Made by a program: the position numbers and the translations under genes. A DNA stretch of 64,000 bases from Halocaridina rubra (taxonomy: Eukaryota; Arthropoda; Malacostraca; Decapoda; Atyidae): the NCBI GenBank assembly GCA_037179515.1, contig JAXCGZ010015152.1:38501-102500 (forward strand), read 5' to 3'. Positions 11,091-54,361 of this stretch are shown in pieces. Under the pieces are notes generated by a model. It did no database searches and was not told the origin of the DNA. It was given only the letters and a program-made list of their open reading frames with translations. The stretch's first letter is position 1, and every line of letters begins with the position of its first letter.

Positions 11091-14000
11091 TCATTGATTA
11101 CCAAGTAACAGCATCCACAAGTACTCAGACTATTTTTGACTGTCATATTCACTTTTCTCTCCAGGGAGACAAGTTAAAAATTCCTAATGTCAAACGACGC
11201 TCAAATTGCAACTGGAACAGACTTATTTCAAGAATTTAAGGATAATCACAAAACAGCTGTGTTATTGCAAGAAAAATAAGTGTCGAGAAAACCATACATA
11301 TATACATTGGTACATAGTATAATTTGCTCACATTTGCAAAATAAATTCTTACTATTGTTTCAAGTTCTTAATTCCAAGATCTTACTCTAATTAAATAACA
11401 TAAATATTGGCAATTATATTTATCAGAACATAATTTTCAACATTTGAATCTAAAGCTCATGCACTTTGACCACCCAAATACATGATTCTAAGTAAATGTA
11501 CATTATTCTGCTAAAAAAACAAAACCTAAAATTAAGCAAAGCAAGAGGGTGTAACACTTAAAATACGGTTTTAGCACCAATTCTCTCTTCAAGAGCCATG
11601 GTCATTATTAGAAAAATACCACAGAGATTCTTGTAATATAAATATCGGTAATGTTACGAAATCAACACTGTTACGATTATAACTAAAAATCTCAAGATCA
11701 TGTCTCAGGAAAGAACATGAGCTACTTAGCAATGTACTGTATTGAGAAGATCTTCCAACTGTAGACTTATAATCACAATAATACCTATGCTTTAAATAAA
11801 ACGAAAAACACATTTTTCCATCATAAGTTTGTGAACTTTTCAATACAGCACTGGCTTTGGTAAATTTATTACAACGTCTACAAGTAATTCCAAGTATAAA
11901 AACTACATGGTATGAGGATAAAATACATAACATCGATTACACCTTGACACTCACAGTATTTGTTCTAAGTTCGAATCCTGGTCATGGGCAAACTATACTT
12001 CAGGAAACACCAATGTTCAGAGACCAAGTAAAATAGTTCTAAGCAATAATCTACTGCATACAAAATATACTAGCTGGAAGAAATAGGCAAAAAATTGCAT
12101 TTTTTTTCTTAAATGCATGGGTGCAAGATTCATGTACATAAATATAAAACTCATTCCATTTTTTCACAATGTTTTGGAACAATACAGTGCTTTACTTATA
12201 TAAGTAAATACAATATTACTAGCTTTTGTTTATTATTTCTGTTTATTCTTCTGAATTACAACAACCCAGGTCTAAAGCTTGCTGAACAGTGCGTGAGTGC
12301 ATGAGGGACTCTCATCAAGCTTAAATCAAGCAGTTAAGGATTGAATCTATAATTAAGAAAGCTTTTATGCAAAAGAATAGTAATTCATCTAGTATAATAT
12401 TTCTTTTAAACAAAGTAAAGAGTATTTAAATAAAAAAACTAATTCTTTTGAGCCTATGATATACAGTATATAAAAAGCTTCCCAATATAATCTACTAAGG
12501 CCAAAGCAAAAGATAGCATAAATTCTGGGATCACACATAAACTCAAATTCACACTCAGCAGATTGTCTTACAATATCAGGGAAGTCAAATCTGGACTTAA
12601 ACTTAGTACAGAATGTGTGATGAAGGGTCCAGCGATATAAAAAATTGTTAGAGAAAATATGAAATGAAAAACCCTAATAGATATAACAATAAAAAACATC
12701 TCTATGGTCAAGTCCTAATGGCATACACAATAACAACCAACTCTATTCGAAAGTTTTAAAATCTAATTCTCTGTGCAGCAGAGGATGTCTCATTTTTTAC
12801 ATTTAAATAAAAAAACCTTTTGCAAAGTAAGTGTTCTCGACATTTTATCTAGATTGAGTATGAGAGGCAACAATGTAACTTATTAAAAAATAAGTCATTA
12901 TGAAAGTCATGATGCACAAATAGATGCTTAGAGTAGCAGTCATTCATAAGCTCATATGAACAATATCAGTAAGTTGCCAAATACAGGTCACAATAGCAGG
13001 TCTAGAAGCACAACTACATAAAACTACACCCGACTATATTATACATAAACGTAATTTATCATATCTCATTAACTCCTAATAAAGCTAATTTACAAAAATG
13101 GTTGAGCGTGATAAGTACGATATAACAAAAAAAAATATGATTTCGTAAGCTTACTTGAAACTAAATGGGACTGCAAGAAACCATGCTAAGAATTTGGTGT
13201 GGTCAAATCTATTGTAAAGTCAGAAATGAGTTTCTCAAATTAGATTTCTAAAATCTATTGTCATATAAGTTTAATCCCATCGACAGCCCCAAATGGAGTA
13301 TTCCAAAAGCAGGGAGAAGTTCTGAATAAATAGCCCAACTTCCGCAAAAAACATTCTCGTTATTTTTTCTAAATTATATATAAAGCAGCAGGCAAAACCA
13401 TGGCCCAGTCGTTTGTTCTGAGCTACTTGTTTTCACATTATTCAGGGTAGCATAAGGCCGAAATCTATTAGTCTGTATTGTATTCAGTATCATGTATCAG
13501 CCAGCAATGCTTAACATACTCAAACTCTCAATAAAGATTTCATCATCAAAGCATGGAAAATATTTTCCTGCCATGAAAATGTAGTTTTAATTTTGAAAAG
13601 TTGTAAATGAAATGGGAAGATATTATTGTTCAAAAACATTAAAAAATTTGATAAAACATTGCTGCCATGGGGAATACATTCAATCAATATGATATAATTT
13701 TTACGTTACATTATACTGTAGACACCATAATAAAAAAAAAAAAAAAAAGACATTATCACAATATAAAACAAATAGTTATTAAGAAGACTCTGGCTCATCA
13801 AATCACAAGGCTTACAGTGAGCAGTAAGTTATATAAATGAATTTCTATAAAATTTTTTCCATTATCTGTACTGGTATTTACTACCAGCATTTAATCGTCC
13901 AATCACCGGGTCATTAGTTTGTAATATCAAATAAGTAAAAAATTTTGCTGTTAACATTAACTAGTTATAACTACCAAAATATTACCGGTATGCAAACTAG

Positions 14001-15016
14001 AAAAGTTGTTTTGCATAAATGGTACCTTAGTAATTGAAAAAAAAAACTCAAATATACACATCAATCAAGTATCCAATATGCCTATGGTGTATAATATAAT
14101 GAATATTATATCAGAATAATTTAAAAACAAAGTATTCTCAAAAACACCAAAAAATGAAAACGTAAAATAAAGGTAATTTCTCATAAAAAAAATCACAGCT
14201 TGGGAGACATTCCAAAAGTTTCACGAATTGATTATGTCTCGGTACTTAAAATTACTTAATCATGTGATTAAAAACTAACTATATTATATTGTTAACACTT
14301 ACATTACTAGCCTTGCACCCAAATATTATTACAATTCAATCTGCAATGACAATGCATTTAAGAATGCTAAGTTATTCATAAAAAAATTCATTAAATAGAG
14401 AATAAGAAATTATGTATTGAGTGATACATATAATCTGACATAAGGCGTGATAAACGCATTTACTGGTATTTTTCCCTGGCTCTATGAAGAATCTTATTTC
14501 CTGGTGGGAAGTCAGTGACAAGTTCAATAATGGCAAAAAAGAAACCCACAGTAGAGTAATGTGTTTAATGATTGATTACGCAATCAAGCATTCAATTTCC
14601 ACTAAGAGCATATTCAAGTACAGTACATCAATATTTTGAAAATGCTTTCAGAAGGAAAAGCTTGATATTGCATAATCAATCACTAAACATATTAATCAAC
14701 TCTGTGTTTCTTTTTTCTATGAGTTCTACTCCCATGAGAAAGTATTTGTGCTAAATAGTGAACAAGTTATAAACTAAGATAAGCTGAGAGTAATTGCCTT
14801 TGGACAATATGCTGAAATGGCATCTCTCCACTAACTACTTTTCCTAAATATATTTTTTTTTGCGGGATGTACACAACTGACAAAATATATACAAAACAGA
14901 AGACAGTACTGCAATATATAAAGAAAAATCTATATTTTTCTGTAAATTACAATTATCCCTGGTGGGGGGGAGAGGGGGAATCTACATCCATAATCTTTGC
15001 ATGACTTAAGAACCGA

Positions 15017-15022
15017 TTTATT
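15017..15022 (-). terminator. candidate polyadenylation signal for ZMYND11
   Basis: This is the first AATAAA I find on the minus strand downstream of the ZMYND11 stop codon, about 840 bases away. If it is used, the SINE at 15352-15515 lies in the 3' UTR. Other signals further left are equally possible. Confidence 0.25.
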
Positions 15023-15351
15023 GAGATAGGGGAGTAAGTAGGCAACCTTTCCTGAAATTTTTTTTTTTTCCCACAAAACAACGGTAGAGAAGTCAAAGAT
15101 GGGCAGATACATAGATACCGTGCAATCTCAATTCTTTAGTAACAGTTCTTGTCACCCTGCTGAGCTAAGCGAGACATATTAAATAGAAAACTATTAATAG
15201 GTTCTGATTTTTATAACAGCTGAGGAAATATTTAATCATTCCCCAGCAGCAATGGCACACATTATAAGTGTAGTGGTATTTAATTATCAAATTATCAATT
15301 CATGATAATAAATAAAAGAAAATTACAACTATCAGTTTACAAATACATGGG

Positions 15352-15515
15352 GAACATGATGGCTCAGTGGTAGCGTGCATGAGTCGGGAGGTGACTGATG
15401 TGGGTTCGAGCCCACCAAGGGATGCTAGGAAAGACATGAAGTCTTAATCCCCCTGCTCCAACCTCTTTGTGTCCACCCCCAGTCATGGAGAATAATTGTG
15501 ACACATAGAATGGTG
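15352..15515 (+). mobile_element. tRNA-derived SINE (family S), best-preserved copy
   Basis: Both internal pol III promoter boxes of a tRNA are visible: ATGGCTCAGTGGTAGCGTG (A box) and GTGGGTTCGAGCCCACC (B box). The family's 3' domain follows, with CTCTTTGTGTCCACCCCC and AATAATTGTGACACATAGA. This copy shows that the family head is derived from a tRNA. It lies in the probable 3' UTR of ZMYND11, antisense to it. Confidence 0.85.
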
Positions 15516-15863
15516 CCTTTAAGTGGGAAAGGAACGAAAGACTCAACTGTGTACAAACCAAAAACTTTACAAGCCAGTTTGCAAAAAGCACCAATGATTT
15601 TATCTACTCTATTTACAATAGAAAACTAAGTTAGTTACATTCTCCTTAATATAACATTATAACTAATCAATAAATGTCGTTTCTCAATTTGAGATAAATT
15701 TTCATTCCATAAATAAAACTGATTAAGCTTCCAATCCCATGAATATGGGAAAGTGATAAACTATATGTTTCATAAAAACAAAAACTTCTACAAAATACAT
15801 AAAAATATCTTCACTTATTTGCTCTCATATATACACATTAAACACACTCGCTTGCACTGTTAT

Positions 15864-47899
<32,036 letters not shown>

Positions 47900-48367
47900 T
47901 ATTCAAGGTAAAAATGCCCTTTCTGCAATAAGCAAACAGTCTTCTTCCATCTACTGGCTTTATCTGAGATGAAATGCCACAATGCTTTATATGTTACATA
48001 TATATATGTAAGGCTCAATTAATTTTCAACAATATTTTTATGTAACAACTTGTAACATAACATATAAACTTGTAGCATAGTGTCATCTGAATACAAATGA
48101 ATCATGATTTTTCAAGAGAAATTCTTCAGGTGATGGGAAAGAAACCTACAAAACATATAAGATATATATAGTATCTCTCTAGGTTCTGGAAACACATTAA
48201 TTCTGCCTCTATAAAGCAAAGCTGAAAAATATATTTACCTAAAAGTACAAAAACTAATGATTTTCATAACTTCAGCCAAAGTTGGAATGCAGAAGTCTGG
48301 AATGTCCAAAAATAAAACACAATGACTGCAGTTTCCCTTAGAGAAGTGGTCACATCAAAGCATATAT

Positions 48368-49793
48368 ATTTTTTTTTTTATGTGTGACACTGAGACAGGC
48401 AAAAATTGCCCTCATCAATAAAGGCCCAGGCATGAGAAAATACCAAGATGAAGGAATAGAAAAAGGTTAAGGACAAGGCAGAGATGAGGTAATGTCACAC
48501 AAAGAAAAACGACAGACAGAAAAACAGTCAAAGTACAGAGGACCCAGAGATATGGAGGACTAGGCCCTGAGATGACGATAGATCTGCTTTCTGAAATATG
48601 ATAGGTCATAAGAATTAGGAGAGACAAAAGGAGGAAGAGAGTTCCAGAGTCTGGAGGTAGATGGGAAGAAGAGTCGCTGCACCGACCAATAAGCGAGCTA
48701 CAAATCTCCACACAGTACCTGTGAGATGAGGCCGCTTGACGAGTGCTACGTGCCCTCAGCAGTGGGGAGGGATGCAACTCGCCAACTCATCAGAGCAGCG
48801 ATGGAAGTAGTAGCAATAGAAAAAAGAAAGGGAGGATACCTTCAGGCGAAGAGAGAGAGAATCCAGATTAGAAGTAAGAGAAGGATCATTAATGAGTCTG
48901 ACTGCCTTAGATTCAACCCTATCAAAAACAAACAAAACAAACAAACAAACTTTATTTCCATTTCAATACAATGGGTATTCGTCAGCCAGGGCAAGCCCCA
49001 ACCCCCCACTGTGATGTCCAACCACAGCAGTTCCTGCCAGTAAACAGCTTAAACTCTCGGTCTTGGACGGGAACCGATCTTTCGACCTCGTGAATGCGAA
49101 GCCAGCGCGTTACCACTGTACTAGCCAGCAGGAGATAAGTATAAGTATAAGTATAAGAAAAAGCACCCCAGATGTGTGAGCAGTGTTCTAAGCAGAAACG
49201 GATAAGACTTTTATAAATATTAAGTAACTGTAAAGAGGAAAAGTAATGACGAAAAGGAAACAAAACCCACAATTTTTAGAAATTTGGATTATGTGATTCC
49301 TGCAAGACAAGTTAGAGGCTATATGGATTCCTTATATGGTGATACAATTAAGAGGGTAAATTTCGTTAGTTTCAAAGACAATAGGGTAATCAGGAGGAGA
49401 AAAACATAAAGAGATAGCCAGAAACTGTCTTTTGGAGGCATTGAATTTAACTAAATTTTTAGTGCCCCACTCAGATACTCTCTGCAAATCGGAGTTGAGA
49501 GTAGAAGAAAGAGTGATACAAGACTGATTACGTGTACCAGATGAAAGTTGAGAAGAAAAGGCAGAGGTAAAGTGAAGGGTAGAATCATCAGCAAAGGCAT
49601 GGAGAAGAGAGGAAGATGGGGATTGTAGATCATTGATGAAGAGAAGGAAAAGAGTAGGTGAAAGAACAGAGCCCTGTAGAACACCACTGGTAACAGAGAC
49701 AGGGCTAGATGTCGCACCATCAACAACTAAAGATATAAAACGGTCAGTAAGAAAACTGGAAATCAGATAACATTCACCAGATAACAAATTCAC
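48368..49793 (-). mobile_element. Jockey/CR1-type LINE, copy 2, 5'-truncated, with nested SINE
   Basis: The same family as 43267-45433 on the opposite strand. Reading frames: 49793-49332 with SGVLQGSVLSPTLF and an intact FADD box, then 49272-48982, 48944-48756 and 48777-48415. The 3' UTR ends GTGTCACACATAAAAAAA at 48368. A SINE interrupts it at 48924-49130. It stands about 470 bases upstream of the ZMYND11 start codon, in the probable promoter region. Confidence 0.87.
48924..49130 (-). mobile_element. tRNA-derived SINE (family T) nested in LINE copy 2
   Basis: On the minus strand the head reads CTAGTACAGTGGTAACGCGC (A box) and GATCGGTTCCCGTCC (B box). A 3' domain ends ATTGAAATGGAAATAAAG and a (TTTG)n tail. 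The head differs from family S. The tail copies that of the LINE at 22806-23420, which is the likely source of its mobility. Confidence 0.85.
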
Positions 49794-50258
49794 CCATCTC
49801 TTCTGCCATCACAATTCACTCCCTCACCACATTGCTCGAGTCATGCAGAGCGTAAGTGAGCAATGTTCTTGCCATGGGGTTCAACAGCCATAGTTGGTTT
49901 ACCTCCACTGCTTCATTCTGTGGCAAATCCCTCCATCCCAGTTTGCAGCGATGAGCAGGTGAAAAAAAAACTTTGTGACCCTACCCCACTTGCATACAGG
50001 TGTTGTGATATATTTTCATGATATTTCTTATATTGTGTGTACCAGTATATATATTTTAAGAATATTCACTGTATATTTTCTGGACGTAAAGGAATCTTAT
50101 TTTATTATTATTTATGCTCCCAACACTCTTTTCACCCCATCCATCCTTCTAATTCAAGGTCTTCTACTTGGCCTTACTCCACATACTACTCCTTTCCACA
50201 TATTCTGCTGGTCGGTTCTGCTTTATTTTATACTTATACTGAAATCATCACAGCAATA

Positions 50259-50400
50259 TCCAGTCTAACTTCCCCGTCAGCTTTCTTCCAACGCTCGTTT
50301 TCTGTCTCACCACCATATTCTCACTTTATCCGGTCTAACTTACCCCTCTGCTTCTTCCATTGTTCGTTCTCTGTCACACTACCATGTTTTGCACACCATC
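50259..50400. repeat. imperfect tandem repeat, about 70-bp unit, two copies
   Basis: CCAGTCTAACTTCCCCGTC and CCGGTCTAACTTACCCCTC begin two consecutive units, each continuing through a CTTCCA-CG/TTCGTT-TCTGTC segment and an ACCAT phrase. Confidence 0.6.
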
Positions 50401-51477
50401 TATTCTTGACATACCAATCATACTGTACTTCTAAAACACCTCATGTCCATTTTATTCAAGTCACTGATCCATAAAATGGTATAGGCACAAAATCATTCAT
50501 TGCATAACTGCCTCTTAGCATTCATTTCTAAATACTGTACCTATTTCTCAGTCATCACCCATTTCATCTTATCTAGACACTTACTTGCTTCCTCAACTCT
50601 TTGACTCATAGCTGCATCCACTCTTCCAGTCACCACTACATGCAAAACAAGATACTTGAAACTAAATTTCCAAAAGTATCTTCCCATTCATTCTCATATT
50701 CACCCTGCCATCAACATACGTCAAACATCATATAACTGCTTTTACAATTAAAAAAAAAACTGTAGCAGCATTTAGTTGCATTAGTAAATATTGTCTACAT
50801 GTATTATGATCTATATCCATAAAATCTATTGATTTGGATTTATGGCAAAAGCAAAATAAATTCTAACGGTATTTAGTACGTTATATGATAAAACAGTATC
50901 TGATTTACCCTAAATACAAGAAAAATAATAAACGTATTTCATGAAAAACTGATAAATCCTCTCTTGATTATTATAACACAAAAAAGAGAACTCTAATTAT
51001 TTTGAATATAACAGAGCATAACAACAAAGCCATAAAGATACAGCCTATGAAATATAGGCTACAAATAACTGCAAGCTTACCACTAACAAAGACTCTGACA
51101 AAAATATATCTGCTAATACAAGACTGACGAAGTGACCTTATGTTTGTGGCATGGCTTAATTACTCTCATTACAGCCATGCTTATATATGGTGTGTGGAAA
51201 TTCATCAACAGCTACTCGATAGGTTAGGTTACGTTACGTTACCTAAGGCTTTAGATTAGTGCACTACTGTTGGTAAATTCCCTCTAACCACACATTAAAA
51301 TGATTACACTAATTAATGTATAGGTTATTTCATAATTGCCAAATAAATTCAAAACGTTCAATAGCTTAATCTCCATATATTCAATGAGCTGACACCTATG
51401 AGGGTAAGGCTGGTACTAAGAGCTCAATGTCAAAAGCAGCTCCAGGGACACTTGCATGTTTATTTGTTTAAAGTGTC

Positions 51478-51532
51478 ACTAGTAATCCACATTCATATGT
51501 GGGTAGACACACAGGTTGGAGTTGGGGAATAT
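51478..51532 (-). mobile_element. tRNA-derived SINE fragment (family S)
   Basis: The minus strand reads CCCCAACTCCAACCTGTGTG, then a TACCCACATATGAATG stretch and GGATTACTAGTGACAC. Only the 3' end is left. Confidence 0.55.
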
Positions 51533-52341
51533 GTCTGAAACTCTAGCAAGATGGTAACAAATATACTTCTTCAAATATATGTAACTCATAAATGACACAT
51601 ACAAAGAACTACTCTGCAAAGTCATTTTACTGCAGCCAAAATAAAGAACATACCATACAATAAATATTGCATACAAGAGAATCATTATAAAATGCAAAAT
51701 CTACAAGAAAATACGCCTACATAACAATTCTAAATGCAATGTTACTTGAAAAAGCAAAGAAATTATATGATTATTGAAACTGCACTGTCTTTCTTTTTTT
51801 TTTATTCTAAACTACCGATTTTAACTATTATTTCTTTCTTTTCAAAAATACCACATACATTCTTAAGGAGTAAGGAACAAAAAATTAGGTAATGAAAACT
51901 TGCAACTAAATAATTAGTTACAAATATTAACCAATTCAAAACTTTGGCAGTCCGTTGCTAATGAGATATATGTAAGTCAAGAAAGGATTTTTGAATAATA
52001 GGAATTATAAACACTTAAAAATATTCCAAGAGTGTCTCTGACAACTAATCAAAAGCATTTTAAAACATCTTCTGTGCAACTTTAAAGTGGAAGGAATCAA
52101 GTATTCCTAGAGGAAAATGGCAATTTGCACTCTCAAAATACAGTTAAATTTATTAATATTAATAGTCTTTAGGAAAAAGAGAATAAAACCAAAATACAAT
52201 TATATAAAAACAGTCCAGTAATAGTGAAATACAGTACAGTATATGCAAATAATATTTATTGCTGTTACAGTGCTAAGGGGAAGTAATGGCCACCTGCTAA
52301 CTTTAGTAGGATAAGGAATCAGGTGGAAGAAAAAACTTTTG

Positions 52342-52675
52342 TACAGACACTCCCAAACTTACAAACAAGTCAGATTCCAGAAGTCCGTTCGTAATTAGAA
52401 TTGTTTGTAAGTTGTTTTTAGGTAAAAAAAAAAAAAAAAAAGTACTGTGTAGAATATACATATGTAGTACGTACAGTACTCAGGCTAAAGACACTTAACT
52501 ACTACATAAAACAAAGTATAGAGTGCTAATAAATTTGAATATAGTAATAATAATGTAATAATACAGTACAGTACAGTAATACATACATTAATACATGGGT
52601 TGATAATGAGTAGGTTTTTGTTCGTATCTGTGAATGTCTGTAACTCGATTGTTCGTAGGTACGGGAGCTTCTGTA
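52342..52675. mobile_element. MITE with 28-bp inverted ends
   Basis: The left end TACAGACACTCCCAAACTTA and the reverse complement of the right end TACAGAAGCTCCCGTACCTA align over about 28 bases, with TA at both edges. The inside is AT-rich with an A-run and CAGTA repeats. No coding remnant was found. The TACAG ends suggest a Tigger/mariner-type MITE. Confidence 0.75.
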
Positions 52676-52689
52676 TTGTGACTTATACG

Positions 52690-52852
52690 TAACGAGGAAT
52701 CCCCATTATGAGGGTGGACACAGACAAGTTAAGCGCTTTGGAATTAATGCTGGATGCCATTCCTAACGCCCCATAATGGGATCGATTGCCAGTCTATCAC
52801 TTACCAGATTAAGTGCTCTAACCACTGCATTACTGAGATCCCTGTATGATAA
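52690..52852 (-). mobile_element. tRNA-derived SINE copy (family S)
   Basis: The minus strand shows a GTAATGCAGTGGTTAGAGCACT head, a weak B-box area (TGGCAATCGATCCCATTATGG), GGCGTTAGGAATGGCATCCAGC, TGTGTCCACCCTC and ATGGGGATTCCTCG. The A-box is one of the clearest in the window. Confidence 0.8.
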
Positions 52853-53029
52853 AAATGTACACACTGATATTCATTAGAAAACAAAACATACACAACTCTT
52901 ACTTATATTCATCTATACAGGAGTACTCAACACCTGTCTCAAACACTACTCTACTGTTACATTTTATACCTGTTTAATCACCTTGTGCTATTGTTACTAT
53001 GCTGTTAGGAAAGCAATTTTCTTATTGTT

Positions 53030-53155
53030 TACGATTCTCGTATTTCTGCCTTGTTTTTAAGCTGCTACTTTTGCTTCTCCACAATGTTTTGTTGGTGCCC
53101 AGGCCCAATGAGAGCAATTTTCATTGCCCGTCCCGGTGTCTCACATAAATAAACA
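53030..53155 (+). mobile_element. 3' UTR tail of the Jockey/CR1-type LINE, copy 3
   Basis: GGTGCCCAGGCCCAATGAGA, then a CATTGCCCGTCCCGGTGTC phrase and CACATAAATAAAC match the 3' ends of copies at 45.4 and 48.4 kb. Very short 5'-truncated insertion. Confidence 0.65.
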
Positions 53156-53221
53156 TGCTAAATCATGAATTTTATTTAAATTATGTAATCTGTCGTCTTG
53201 TAAGAGGGAGGGGACAACAAC

Positions 53222-53372
53222 AGCAGTGGTCACAGCAATCAAGTTAGGAAGTGACGAACCCATGATACAGCCTACCAAAAGGGTGCTAGGAAGGGCACCC
53301 AGCCTGAATTCCCCAGCTCCAACCTATTTGTGTCCATTCCCAGAATGGGGATTACTAGTGACAATTAAAACC
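53222..53372 (+). mobile_element. tRNA-derived SINE copy (family S)
   Basis: GCAGTGGTCACAGCAATCAAG head, GACGAACCCATGATACAGCC, GGGTGCTAGGAAGGGCACCC, TTGTGTCCATTCCCAG and ATGGGGATTACTAGTGACA. It stands about 1 kb upstream of the receptor start codon. Confidence 0.75.
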
Positions 53373-54361
53373 AAAACAACAAAGGTTGTAGCTTTTAAAT
53401 CTATGCCATATGTATATTTATTCATTTCACTTTAGCCTCTTTAAATGAGAGCTGTCTGGCAGGCCTTTTTGTCCTTATTGAGGGCCAATGTCATATATAT
53501 ACTGATCGACTACTAACCACACACATCATAATGCACTCGCTATTACTCAAATGAAATGCCACTATTCTCATATATTTTACTCCACTACCCTGGGGATGGA
53601 GTATAATTGGGAATCTTTTGGGTGGAAACCATAAATTATATTCACTAAACTATCAAAGGCTTGTCAATAATCAAAAATATTTATTGCATACTGTTACTAT
53701 TGAAAGGCTATCAATAAATAAAAATATTATTTTTGCTTTCCTCACGACGGGCAGCCACAAAAGATCAATTGTCTCCATATCACCCTATCCCCTGCATCCT
53801 CTTCCCTCACACTACACACCTTCGTATCCTCCCTCACCATAACAATAGTTTCTGTATATACTGTAATTAAACGACATAGCAGAATGCAATAACTTCATGA
53901 ATAATATTAGTGTAAATATTAATGCAATTCTTTTGCATTAGACATATTGATCTTGCCCTCATATATAAAACTATCCAGCAAAACTGGGTTAACGGAGAAA
54001 CATTGTATGCTATCATAAGGGTTATTTGCATAAGACAAGTGTTGACAGAATATTCCATAAGAATTCAGTTGCATCCTGTAATTGCTAAAGAGAAAGACGG
54101 AAAACTCTTCCACTGTGTCTTGATAAAAAGAGGAAAAAAAATTCAGAGCAGAAAACATTTTGTGTTATCAGGATTTTGTATAATTATCAGCTTCTATGAG
54201 TTCTAAATCCAGAAACGAGATATGAAACTTATACAACTGGCAAGGCAATAATCATGAACAAGCTCGTCAACAAGGACATATAAAGAGGTGGTATTAATGC
54301 ACATATTAAATTTCTATTGCATACAAATATAAACGATACAGAGTAATTATTTGAGTTAACG

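Larger units (their letters stand above)
8813..15351. other. AT-rich DNA, probably partly ZMYND11 3' UTR or flank
   Basis: No coding exon was recognised. Few transposons are visible compared with the rest of the window. The stretch lies downstream of the ZMYND11 stop codon at 15864 on the minus strand, so its right-hand part may be transcribed as 3' UTR. Small items inside it are a dispersed repeat at 10920-11090 and an A-run at 10381. Confidence 0.4.
49794..52341. other. intergenic AT-rich DNA
   Basis: No exon was recognised between the divergent genes here. 50100-50720 is pyrimidine-rich and may be an old retroelement in reverse. A TTAGGTTACGTTACGTTACC stretch at 51225 is a short telomere-like motif without further repeats. 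Confidence 0.4.

Noticed and set aside
11945..12020. Possible tRNA gene or SINE (AAGTTCGAATCCTGG resembles a B box)
   Set aside because: No matching A box at the correct distance and no acceptor stem could be found; at most it is a worn SINE remnant.
51220..51245. Telomere repeat remnant (GGTTAGGTTACGTTACGTTACC)
   Set aside because: Only a few degenerate units; short TTAGGT-like strings are common in arthropod DNA and nothing else here is subtelomeric.
53922..54206. Open frame of 94 codons just upstream of the receptor
   Set aside because: No domain, signal peptide or codon pattern supports it, and it overlaps other equally long frames; it may be 5' UTR.
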